Assembly: GCA_008508345.1 (NCBI GenBank) | Contig: QNGE01003754.1 | Coordinates: 1-64,000 of the forward strand | Source: Paragonimus westermani | Taxonomy: Eukaryota > Platyhelminthes > Trematoda > Plagiorchiida > Troglotrematidae | DNA: 64,000 nucleotides | Direction: 5' to 3' | Shown: one piece after another, positions 1 through 11,309 of the stretch | Layout of the letters: every line of letters begins with the position of its first letter | Position numbering within the stretch: the first letter of the stretch is position 1 | Program-made: the position numbers and the translations under genes | Notes under the pieces: generated by a model | Database searches by the model: none | Told to the model about the DNA's origin: nothing | The model's input: only the letters and a program-made list of their open reading frames with translations

Positions 1-63
1 TGACGGTTTTGTTCAAATCACTTGTGGACAAATGCCGTTTACAAGGCAGCCAACTGGACTTAC
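1..63 (-). other. Start of PDE4 intron running off the left edge
   Basis: Minus-strand sequence directly after the exon 221-64 begins with the donor GTAAGT. Next in the protein should come the rest of the catalytic domain (metal-binding and glutamine-pocket segments), which is outside the window. Confidence 0.85.
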
Positions 64-221
64 CAAACTGATGACTACCTTTCGGAATAGTTGCCGCTGT
101 TGATGTGTAAAGCCCGTTGTGACATCACACTCCGGCTCCGAACGAAGCAGACTGAAGGCCACATGAAGATGGTGGTTCTCCAGAACAGAATTGTCGTTGT
201 ACAATAGTGCGAGCTTGTTGT
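64..221 (-). CDS. PDE4: PDE4 exon, catalytic domain (LLYND..LENHH segment)
   Basis: This internal exon has acceptor ...TCATCATAG at 223-222 and donor TTG|GTAAGT after base 64. It gives about 52 codons, starts in phase 1 and ends in phase 0. The peptide begins NNKLALLYNDNSVLENHHLH, goes on to VAFSLLR, and ends QQRQLFRKVVISL. This matches the PDE4 helices just after the HDxDHP metal motif, and LENHH is nearly invariant in class I phosphodiesterases. Its upstream partner is the exon at 6,981-6,882, and A + AC restores an Asn codon across the junction. The segment between LLR and QQRQ (SEPECDVTTGFTH) is more divergent than the rest. I am nearly certain of the family. Confidence 0.95.
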
Positions 222-2654
222 CTATGATGACGGAAGAGATGTGAAGAAAGCAGCCATCAAATCAATTTAAGTCAATAAGTTCAAAAGGAGTAAACGTGAG
301 AATAACTGTAAGTGTATTCCGTGAGTGTTTCTAAAACCACAAAGGTATCAGTGTACAGAATGATAGCGAACGCCGGTGATTCCTCGATTGTGTAAACTAC
401 ATTTTACTTTATAGATACAGTGAACCATAGATACGGCCACTATCGGCAGAAGTCAGTTATTGCCCGCCCACAGCACGGCCGATAATAAGGATTCCGTTCA
501 CAGGGTTACACTTCAGGCTAATCGGTCAAGCTCAATCTTACCTTCTACTTAGAAAAACACTGAGTAACCAGCAATAGTCGTCGTAGCTCTAATTGTATAT
601 CCCGTAGTGAAACGCTACGTGGTTGCCACACATCTTATGATAGCATGTAGCCCTCCTCAGAAAACTTTGTTATTTACAACGTTTAGATTCCTGATGATGG
701 TATGCTCCGGTAGCTTTCTACTTGTCCGGGATGCTTTTTTCTGAAACAGTCAAAATTGCTGTCAAGGTAACGACCTACCTGTTCAATGTGTGTTACTTGA
801 TCCGCACTCTGCTCACTATACACACATGTAAACCACTATTTTTTAACTCTCATTGGTGGATCTATACAATTTCGTTCCTGCATGGGTTACGTAATAGAGT
901 GCTCTCTGAGTGAATCGAAACTCATCATGAGAGGTTTTTGTTACAAGCAATAAATTTCGACAAGCTAAGAGAGATAGTGCTCTGATTGAGATCTTGTTAT
1001 AAGCAGTCAGTCTGGTTTAGTGTAATGAGGAACAACCATCACACCATACTGCTCGTTATTATTCAGGCGAAGGCACGTAATAAGATATTGACGTAACTGC
1101 TAAAAATACGAAAAGGAACACTAAAGTGTATTCCGGCATGACATGCTGTTTTCTCTACATGAATCTGACATTGACAACTGTGGCGTTCTCGAAACTGTAT
1201 CAACTGTAGATGGTTGTTTTGTCTGTGGTAGTTTTGCAGCACACACACCTCATGTGTTAAATTTTCCAATAAACACTTCTTGCGTCATTCTCTTTCTTGG
1301 TTCACTATTACCTTGGTACACTAACAACTGCATCACATTCAAGTTCGATCGTATTTAATTCGCCCGCTAACATCAACTGAACTATTATTACCAATATTGT
1401 TTTGGATGTTGATGCTAAATTCGATTTGATTTATATGCATGCTTTTGCCTAAAAATTGTTTCTTTTGTTTCATCCGTTTAAGTTCTAGGTGCCACTTGTT
1501 CGACTTGAAGCACGTGTTCGTAATACAAATCTTTGTGTAAATCCCCGTCTAATCCACACAAGCACTTATCTGAGTTAACCTAGTCCATAAAGTCTGTATT
1601 GTTCAAGTAACCGGAATTCACAATTTACAGGCATCGACGTACTAGGAACGAACTAACGTTTGTATTCTGCTGGAAGTCCACTTATGTAAATTACGGGGCA
1701 GTTAGTCTGAACAAATTAGAAATACTAACATTCTCATTTCTCATCGGAATAAAAAAGAAAAACTGTTTATGTTTCAGGGAATACAAGCATATGCTGCACT
1801 GAAAATTGATTCCTGATGGACTTTTTTATCTGAGGGATGTACAACAGTGCAGATGGGCAAATGTGAAAAACCGTTCGAAACCTGAACTCGTGTTTCACAT
1901 ATCTCAAATTTCACCTTTCCGTGTGTGAGACACAGAAACTAGAAAAGAATGTTCTGGTAATGTGAAAATCTTTAACTATGAATAATCTTGTAAACGCATG
2001 TATACTTTACAAGATAAGGTAACCTGAAACTGTTATATGAATCATAAAACAAAGATTGGAGGTCGACTGTGATGTTTCGTTTTGTGACTCAAGGTCGCCG
2101 CTGAATTTCTTGTTGAATAAGAATGGATTTTACGTAGATACTCCAATATGTCTATAAGGGAATTTCTGGGCATTTCAGTTTTAGTGCAAGCTCCTACTTC
2201 ACTATGCAGATCATTCAACTACTACCGGTTTCTAGATGAACAGTTGGGAGCACACCGCTTTCAGACAAAACAATCAAAACTCTTCCAGTTTTGTTTCATC
2301 ACTTAAAATGAGTCCGTGCTAAAAAATGGTATTCAGAAGTTTATAATACCCTATTTTTCAGTTCGTGCGGCAACACAATGAGATTCTATAAACTCGGACG
2401 ATCAAAATTATTCTTCTCAAGTAGTGTCTACTTATCGCAATGTGGTACGATTTGAAGCAATAAAAAGTCACTTAAAGTTACGCTTTCCCGCAGTAGTACA
2501 AGAATTCAGTCTATTTGCTGTTATCACTATTAATACTGTTGCCAACACTGTCAGCCATTAAACCTTATTGGCTGAAATGTGTTCCATGTAACATTACTCG
2601 AGAGAACTATGAACAGAGTCCACATGTGACATTTCCGAGCTACTGGTGTAACTT

Positions 2655-2780
2655 CGTAGCTCAGCTGGTAGATCGTTCGCTGCGTTGAGGCATGCTGTGT
2701 GAGTCGCTAGCTCGAATTCACTCGAAGCCCTGACTTTCCACAGTTGGGTCTCATCTAGCATCATAAATCTGCCACATTAC
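2655..2780 (+). repeat. tRNA-derived SINE-like sequence
   Basis: A polymerase III A-box (TAGCTCAGCTGG, 2,657-2,668) is followed about 40 bases later by a B-box-like AGCTCGAATTC (2,709-2,719). The spacing resembles the promoter of a tRNA gene. The flanking bases do not fold into a clean cloverleaf with paired acceptor arms, so this is more likely a tRNA-headed SINE or a decayed tRNA than a working tRNA. The tail after about 2,730 has no tRNA relation. Confidence 0.5.
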
Positions 2781-5700
2781 TTATTAGTAATATAAAAACC
2801 TAGCCGACGTGACAGGTTTTTATGCGGTTTAACAACGTTTACGATGAGCCGGATCACACAGAGACAGACCTCATATCATACACTTGAGTTTCACGTAGAT
2901 GAGCTGTCATGCAAATATCATTTCGTCTTGAGCAACACACAGTAGACTGTGAACACTAACGAATTCTGTGGTGCCACTTGGCTTCATACCTGTGCAAATG
3001 TAAATTTGAATGGAAAACAAGAGAAGGCTAGACTAAAGTGCAATTATCTCAGTCACCTCCATGTAGTCGGATGTGAATGCGTCCGCCTGTTTTTTGATTT
3101 TGTTGTGGTTGCAATTTGTCTGCGTGTTATTTCGGTTTAATAGTATGCTTCTTTGATGGGTCGCGATGTTGTACGTCGATGAGTCAGTCACTTGACCACT
3201 TAGCGATCATTACTGATGTTCTGTCCCTCGTCTGTTAGTCGATCAACCAGCTTCATTCCCTGAGAGACACGGAGATGGGAACGCATAAGTCAGTGATTCA
3301 CTGGAGAATACTATTGAGTTTACAAATTTTCCTGTCAAACTGCTAACTGATACCTTCTAAGTAGGATGTTGACTAGCACGTGTACACGGTGTAGACTGCA
3401 CATTAAAACCAGCTCGAACTATGAGATGCTCAGTTAGTAAAGTTGCTGGTTGCAGGCCAAAATAGCAACATTATTACACGACTCTGAACACCACTCGATT
3501 TACAACGGTTCAACTGACGACGGTTAAAATTCTGGTGGGGTCTTCTGTAATCGGCTGAATTACTAGTAAAACATATGCATTACTCATACGGAAGTGTGGT
3601 TAACGTTTACATTTTTGCAGGAATTCACCGTTTGGCTTCCGCAATTCAGCATGTAACATGAGATTGACAACTAGAGAACATCACGTGTAACCTAGCCATG
3701 AAAAATCTTGCAATGTACACATCAATCGCCAGTGGTGCAACTCTCCCAAAGACGGTCATTCATTCCTGTGTAATCGTCTAGACTGAGGCCACGCCATTGA
3801 TGAGGCTCGCTTCAGTTTATCGCTCAAGAGTGTGCTACTAAGTCGCAACTGTAGAACAACCAATTGAAGATCGAACAGTATCACAGTTTGGGTACTCGGC
3901 AAGCTAACTGCCATTGCACAGAACAGAATGGGTGATAGTGGCTGAACTAGAATAAGAGCAGCAGGGGGATCGAAGCCTATAAAGTGCGAAACTACTAGAG
4001 AGCAGTTCCTAGTAGCAAGTTTAGACAATGCTGAATACTATACTCGTGAGACTACTGATGAACGAATCGCGTTTGTCATTTGATGAATGTTGTTCAATAA
4101 GTCTACTCAGGAAACACAACTTGTCTGTTGGTCCACGAAGTCAGTGGTCTTAATCGATTGCCAAAAAATCCTATGTAAACTGAATGAAGTGGACTTACGT
4201 CGAATCATCGTGGGGAAGCTTATCAAGTAGAATTACCCCTCAAATTATCCAGCTGATCACACTGATGTTGGGCAAAAGCTGAGTATGGATGAAAATTGCC
4301 TCCAGTTAAGATAAATGCCGCACAGCCCTTCATACATTTCTACCTGGGAACGCTCTCAGCAACGCTTTTATTCAACCAGTGATGTGCACGATACACTTCA
4401 TCGCCTGAATGATTCAAAGGTTAAAAAAACTTAGTACGAGATCAGCAAATTTTGGAACCACCTAGAAACTAGCAACCCATGAACGTTGGAAGAAACTGAT
4501 GAATATTTCGACAGCCCACATTTACTGTGATTGTCGTTTCCAGTTCCTAACATTCACAATAGACCTGTGGGCAAATGGAGGTTGACAACTCTTATTCCAA
4601 ACACTTGACGCGAACCACGTGTATCAGCATAGCAGACTGCAGTAAAGGGTGACTTGACTCCAAATACCTAGCTGTTGTAAAAATGCCGACTATCTACACG
4701 ATTACCCTCGTTTAATAAGTGAGGTCTGTTCTTACCTACGGTACGTTTGCGCTTTCCGTAATGAAATACCTGCTTAAGGAGGTCCAGTTAATGTAAGCTC
4801 AAAATGTTAGACAAGGTTTTATGGTTAACCGATAATGCGCTCAGTATGCCTTTCGTAATCAGTCCAGTGCAACTTGACAACTGTTGTATGAACAGAAAAA
4901 CAGGTTTCAAGTTGCCCATAATTCACTTTTGATCGTAGCTTCCATATTCATATAATTTCCAACCATCCTGTTCTGAACCTGAACACTGGCATCATGTTCC
5001 ACCGTTGTTAGAGTACGTCGGCTGGAATTAGAACTCCGTCCACGCTTTCAGGCGGCAACCTGTGTCAGTGGCTTTGCATTAAGCACGGTGGAGTTATCAT
5101 ATTCAAACGCGCAACCCCTTTAACGAGATTAGAGAATATAGACTACCTCGGGAGGGCTAATCGTGGAGGGAGCTGTAAGAAGGATAAGCACTACTGAAAA
5201 GCTCGGGCCTAGTGATCCTCTTTGAAAAAAGACCAGCTGACAAGTGTATCTGAATGCAACGGCTGTGATCTAGTGTGGCTGAAGTTCAACCAGAAATTAA
5301 CTAAATCTCCATCAGATAAATACTTACCGCAAACTAACTGGGAAAACATGTAAGTCTTCTATGTATTAGAGCGTACTTGGGAAGCAACAACTGGTACTGA
5401 TCAGTGGAAATGGAAATAATCAGTTGCTACAATGAAGTAACGACTTTCAGCTTCAACTATATTACAAAAATGTATGAAGTTTGACTAGGCAGCATAAGTC
5501 GGATTTGAACACTTCAACATCTTTTATACGTGCAGCTTAGCAGAACCGTCACTAGTTGACAGTAACACGTAGATGAGCAAACAACGAACAGTGCCGTTGG
5601 TCGTCCCTTTCGCACGCGGTGCTCATACAAGTGAGCTTTTAGTAACCAAGGCCTTCGCATGTTAATGCGCAGGCAGTTGGCTCAGACCTCATTTAGTCTA

Positions 5701-5804
5701 TTGAGGCTTTCTGAGCAGTTCAAACAATTAATCAGTTGTAAGATATCCGCAAAAAATTTAGTATGAATTAAGTTGAATAGTTTGGGCGTCGTGTTTAACG
5801 TTAT

Positions 5805-5858
5805 TGATAAACAGATTGGGAATAACGCAACGCTGTGTTATTCCCAATCTGTTTATCA
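5805..5858. repeat. Perfect 22-bp inverted repeat (hairpin)
   Basis: Arms 5,805-5,826 and 5,837-5,858 are exact reverse complements separated by a 10-base loop (GCAACGCTGT). A second, outer match of 8 bases (5,777-5,784 with 5,862-5,869) lies beyond a 20-base bulge on the left side. A perfect stem of this length in otherwise decayed intron DNA points to a recent origin, such as a foldback element, a replication-template switch or an RNA hairpin. I recognise no known small RNA in it. Confidence 0.85.
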
Positions 5859-6881
5859 GTTCAAACTATGTTGAAACCGTTTGGTTAGTGTTATTTGAGA
5901 AGTACACAACTTGAAATACTTTACAATCTTGCGTATAATTCAGCTGAAACTTTGCACCTTGTTCTTTGTTCATATATTTGTTTCCATATGACGCGTTCAC
6001 AATCGTGAATTAAACTGACGGAATCATCCGCAGTTCAGATCTTGGCCGTTGCCAGGATATGCGTAACTGACAGCACGCACAGGGCAGAAACGTCATCCTA
6101 ATGCTTTTATCCCTGAAAGGGCTGGCCGAATAGTACAGGCGAAGGCGAAGTCACCAACAAAAATGTGTGGTCCCAGATGGGTTTCCGTTGCTGGTCATTA
6201 TAACTTAGCCCTAAATGTGACAGCAAATCCTCCAAGAAAGTGGGATAGTGTGAACCATTAGCTCGTACACTAGCGTATCTCGTCAGTTTATGCACAAAGT
6301 AGATTTCATTAAAATATTCCATCAGCTTCAAAGTTGTCTGCAGATGTGACCAATGATTTCCGGAGGGAAAGAGAGGTTTGCAGTAAGTGTGTTTATCTGT
6401 GGTTTATCACATCGTTAATCACACTATTGATAAGTGCAAAATCAAAAGCCTAGTCATGGATAAATTGCATGGCTGCCGCGTAACAATACAAGCACTGTTT
6501 TAAAGCATATTGAAAACTGGAGCTGAGTCATGTAACCGGATTGGAAATTTATCTTAATTGAGGATGTACTCCACTTCGAATTGTCACAGACTATTAACTC
6601 TGTACGATTCTATTCATGTTGTTCGGGTTTTCTCGCAGCAGGAACTCAGAAACCGCACATCGTAGGAAATGAAGTTGTATTTTCAAGACATGCACGACAT
6701 CAGAGTGCCGTTAAGATTTGGGGTAGGTAGTTTTCTCTGTCACAGGTGGGACGACTGACATTGTAGACGTGAATGCATGTAGCAACAAACGTACTATTTG
6801 TTGTGTATATGCATATTAATCAAGCAAGTAGATATACCACTGAGCAACAGCACAACATTGTTTAATATCTGGACGACTTAC

Positions 6882-6981
6882 TGGTGTTGATCAAGTACTG
6901 ATTGGTCAGCGCCGGATGATCAATATCATGCACAATGCACGCGAACAAGGTTGCAAAAACCTCCAAATCCGTGAACATGGA
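6882..6981 (-). CDS. PDE4: PDE4 exon, metal-binding HDIDHP segment
   Basis: A 100-base internal exon with acceptor ...CTCCTCAATCAG before base 6,981 and donor ACCA|GTAAGT after base 6,882. It starts in phase 0 and ends in phase 1. The 33 codons read SMFTDLEVFATLFACIVHDI followed by DHPALTNQYLINT. FTDLE, HDxDHP and NQxLINT are hallmark class I phosphodiesterase motifs. In the family, the His-Asp pair of HDxDHP coordinates the catalytic metals. The usual Gly after HDxDHP is Ala here. It joins in frame to the exon at 11,309-11,145 upstream and to 221-64 downstream. Confidence 0.95.
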
Positions 6982-9900
6982 CTGATTGAGGAGAGAATGG
7001 GAAAATCAAAACGACGTTTAGGAAGAAGTTAGCATAAAGTTAACATAAATCTAGGGAACTACGAATGTTGCGCAATAAGAAAGTCCTTTTTTAAGATGCT
7101 TTTACGGAAACTGGATAGGCGATTATCATTAGTGAGTATCACCAACTGTAGCTAGAGGCCATAGCAACAGGAAGACTCAACCGTCGAGTTCAACCTTAAT
7201 CCCCGCTACGGCTGCAACAATTTTGTACTAGCACCTGGACAGGGTGGGCCGGACATACAGGTCAATTAGAGGAAAGTACCTTCATCTGCGTTCGTAAATC
7301 TCTTGATCAATCAGTTCACTTGAAGAAAGTACGGTGTTTTTCAATTGCCAAGCAAAAAGGTAGTAACCTAAGGGTCATAAATGGTGGAAAATTGTTGTGC
7401 TCGCTACGAACGAGTGGATACTCCGTCTATGCACGTAGGTAGAGATACAGCAAAATTGTACCTTTTCAATCGGTGTGGACTGAAAACAGCATTGACCATG
7501 GGAATTTGGCCACATACTATTAAAGATGTATTGTCAAATACATATTTAGACTCGTGTGTTTAATGTCAAAACCGCGAAGGTTTAGGGTGAACAAAAGGTA
7601 GTCTTCCTACGGTGTTGTTCAGTCAGACTGTTTAGTACACACACAAGACGCATAACCAGTGGGAATTTCTAAGTTTCCTACAGCGCGGACAATATCGAGT
7701 ACAAACCATGACGTTGTTGAGAATTGGAGGTTTCTCATCAGACAGGCGTCAAATTACTGAACACTTCTATTGGCTGTTGAAGACAGAAAAAGCCTCATAC
7801 AAAATTAAAGAAGTTTACGAGTTTTACTTTTGGAATGTCGTTAAAGTCGATCTGGGTCAACAGTTCAATGTCTGTCCTATAAGAAGAGTCTAAGTGACTG
7901 GATCGTCATCTTGAAACCTGATACTGGCAATTAGCCGCATTAAACAGCGGTGAATTTAAACTGAGAAACATGGAACTCAAAGTTAGTTGATCCGTCCTGG
8001 TGTTACCTCAATGAAAGTAATACTTAATCAGACTGTATGTAATGAGAACGTTGAACTCTGTTAGCAGTTGTTAACAAATGATTCAGTTTCACCGGTTACA
8101 TACCGATATGTAGAGATTTCGTTGCCTAATTAGAACTTAGTAAGAACTATTTGGGAATATTAAACACTCCAGGAAATAGGACAGAAAAACATCGGTTGGG
8201 TTCAGACGTTCCATCACCGAGGTCACTTCAACGGCTCTTTTAGTTCAAGCTAATTTCCCGGAAAATTCGGCAAAATAACCTTGAGCCTCACTTGTTTGAT
8301 TATCAGTGACTCTATCTAGCCGACACTAACACAGTAGACACTCGATTGATGGTATTGCTTTGACAGTGTGCCACACAGCATGTTCTAGTATTCATAGGAT
8401 AATCATGGATCAAGCAGATGTTTAAGCAAAAAACAATCTTCATGGCACTGGTTGGCACTGTAATCTTAGAGTTCCAAGATCAAGTCTTGGTTTATGTTGA
8501 CCAAATGTTGTGAGTTATGGCATTAACTTTGCGCCCTTTAATCATCAGTCACAAAATTAGCACTGGTATTAACCTGATTGGCATATCTGCCCAAACCCTC
8601 AGCAACAGTCTATGATTTTGTTAAAATAATTGTTTAAACCCAGTTAAAATATCAGAGGGATAAGCCTCAATGTTACCCACACTTTTGCAATTTGACTGAT
8701 GTTCATCGGTCCGCTATAATACAAGTCCGCATTTCGTCCATCGCGCAAATTAAGCTAACACGCCAACATTATTTTCCAGTTGCAGCATGAGTTGTCAGTA
8801 GTGAGATGTTAATCAGGAAAATCGGTATGCCTTCTGTCTGTTCAGAAATCGTCTCCCGTACTCCGAGTCGCATAGGCGCACTCCGGCGAACCATAAAACG
8901 ATTTACAAGAGGAGAGCAAAGTGCCTCAATTTCGAACCACGTGGTTCATGCATACGCTTAGGGTGCCCATGCGCGACAAACGCACGTCTGATGTAGGCGG
9001 TAGCAAGAGAGAACCGCAACGCTCCATATCTCTTGCCCACGCAATAATTAGCTGACTGCTTCGTGTCAAAATGGGTTGTCGGGTTTGTAAAACCCTATGG
9101 AAGTGAAGTAGTAAAAACGGCTATTTCACTAGTCTTGAGAATAAACAGATACAGCACGTTTTAATTTGCCAACTAACTGACTGAGTTAAAATAAATTTGG
9201 ATTTCAGGTTGAACCCACTTTTTCCAAAAAAGTCCGTGGAACTTTGGGTTGAAAATCTGTTGGTCAAAATGAAAATCTAAAGACAATCGAAACGATTGCA
9301 GAGCTATTTCACTGTTAAATGAAACAGCAATTGGAAGCAATTGAGACACTGAAATACGTCGTGTCACCTGGAGCTATACTGTGTCATTTATATATCCTCA
9401 CAAATTATGGTTGGCAGGCCTGAATCATTACCTCAAAACAGATACGTGATAAAGGAACAGAGTGTTTAACGAAGACACACCAAGATAAAAAGTTTCAGAT
9501 AATCTTCTACATGCAGAGCTTATTTTTGTCTCTGGTTGGAAGTTATTGGTAGACACACTGAGGTCTTCTACTCTCTGTCTCGCTCGTCGACGGTAATACC
9601 TAGAATTTAGGGGAATAACCGGTAGACGCTAGTTTCTGATACAGTAATGCAAGGTATCCGAATTATAACGGTGAAGTTTAATCTCGTTGGCAAGTTTCAC
9701 CATGAGGCGCATCTGCGCCTCATTCACTCAGAGCAACATCGTAGAACTTACAGATCGTGACTGTTCAAACCCGAAGAAGTGGAACACAAGTGGGGGCTAG
9801 AATGGAAGCCTAATGTACATCGTTAGTTTTCAGGCTCGAATGAGATATCGTACCACTAAACACTGTGTCAAAATAACATTCCTTGATGTAACCGTTGAAT

Positions 9901-11144
9901 CAAATGAATGATAGAACGCATTCAGCCTGCTGACTTTTCGTATGTTGTCAAACTCAATCTCTTACTTCATTTTTAATCTGCAGCCCACGTTTGTTTTTTA
10001 TCCGTAAGCACAAAAAGACTGCTTCTTGCATCCTTTAAGTTGTAGCCCGAACAGGAGCGCCGTTGAATAATGTAGATGGTAGCTATTGAGATTGCGTTAA
10101 ACTTTTAATCAGACTAACACTGTCACGTGATCCGGAGAACATAAAACGACCCACGGTACACATACGCAGCCTGTTAGACATTGCTACTCTCCGCTGTGAA
10201 TGCGTGTAAGCCGTATGCCAAATGTTCGAACACTACTGTTCCATACACGGCTGATCATCCGCAAATTGTCAGCTCACGGGATTGGCCTCCATAACATTGT
10301 CCAGTCAGACAACACTGGTTTTCCGGTGCTTAGCTTTCAGAAAGAGTATATTACGCCTGTGTGATATCCTCAAGAAACTAAAATATCGTGGCAACCTGTG
10401 TTTGGATGCTGAAAAGTCCCTAAGTTTACCAAAAATATGATAGGAGACAATGGGTATCTATTCAGTTGTCCTCTTCTTTGCTAGTGACTATTTTAAGTCA
10501 AAACCACAACTAACGGGACGTCCGACACTGCCGCGTTTTCGTGACCACATAACTCCGGAAAATACAGTTATTGCCATTAATCAATAATTCCTGCCAAACT
10601 TCGTCTTTCACCTTTCTTTTCACATTAAATTTGACTGCGTTCTCTCATTGCTACTAATATGTAAAAAAAACATCGTAATATAGATCTGTTCTGACGCTGG
10701 TAAGCGTGGATTGAATGATATGATAGGCTTTAAGGTATCATTTTATACTTGCTTGGTGGCTTGGTGACCCTAGTCGTACAGAGCGATGAATCATGCAAAC
10801 GAGTAATCCACATTTTTCGTCTAGTCTCTTAAGTTTAAACGGAGAGGTCAGTTCTCTGCGTAGATCGTTAAAGATGTACATTAGAAGTATAAAGCGGTCA
10901 TGGTCGATGTCTCCAAATTAGATTGATGACCTGTATGTCCACGTTAACCCCATCATAATCATCATCATTACATCTAGCAACATACAGAAAAAATGACGTC
11001 TTTATCGATATACCTCGTCTTTAGTAGCATGCAAAACCCTAGCTTCATGTTCACCCACAGGTGTACAATACAAACTGAACGATGCTGCTGTGTTTAAACA
11101 TAGTCACAGGGTAGTCAGAGATGATAATCTCAGTTCGTACCCAC
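6982..11144 (-). other. PDE4 intron, 4.2 kb
   Basis: This is the intron between the HNSIH and HDIDHP exons. Short open frames at 7,381-7,563, 7,708-7,893 (plus) and 9,173-9,367 (minus) have no recognisable motif. A 14-bp palindrome (8,934-8,947, GAACCACGTGGTTC) lies in a segment slightly richer in CpG. A short ATC-rich run lies near 10,953. No transposon could be named. Confidence 0.75.
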
Positions 11145-11309
11145 CTCCAATTTGTTGAACTGGAACAGTGTTTGCATTGCTTGCAGAACATCGGTTGCGT
11201 GGATTGAGTTGTGAAACGGTGCTAGGGCGTTGTAGGAAGCTTCGACATGAATTAGACAGAGGTGCATTTGACGGAGAGAAATAGACATCTTTTGCAGGAT
11301 GCCGCTTTT
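11145..11309 (-). CDS. PDE4: PDE4 exon, start of catalytic core (HNSIHATDV)
   Basis: A 165-base exon (55 codons, phase 0 at both ends) with acceptor GTTTTACTTTCAG and donor GAG|GTGGGT. The peptide starts KSGILQKMSISLRQMHLCLI and continues to PFHNSIHATDVLQAMQTLF. HNxxHAxDV is the phosphodiesterase signature. By family knowledge its first His is the general acid and its second His is a metal ligand. Both exon ends fall where vertebrate PDE4 genes are also cut (before the ERDLLK-like and after the LE positions). A plus-strand open frame of 120 codons over the same bases is its antisense shadow. Confidence 0.93.

Larger units (their letters stand above)
222..6881 (-). other. PDE4 intron, 6.7 kb
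   Basis: This intron lies between the YND exon and the HDIDHP exon. It holds a tRNA-like SINE remnant (2,655-2,780) and a perfect hairpin (5,805-5,858). The short open frames in it (for example on the minus strand at 3,756-4,028 and 6,107-6,331) show no family motif and no convincing splice borders. I see nothing else I can support. Confidence 0.8.

Noticed and set aside
3756..4028. Minus-strand PLSPILF resembling a LINE polymerase block
   Set aside because: No other reverse-transcriptase block occurs on either side in any frame.
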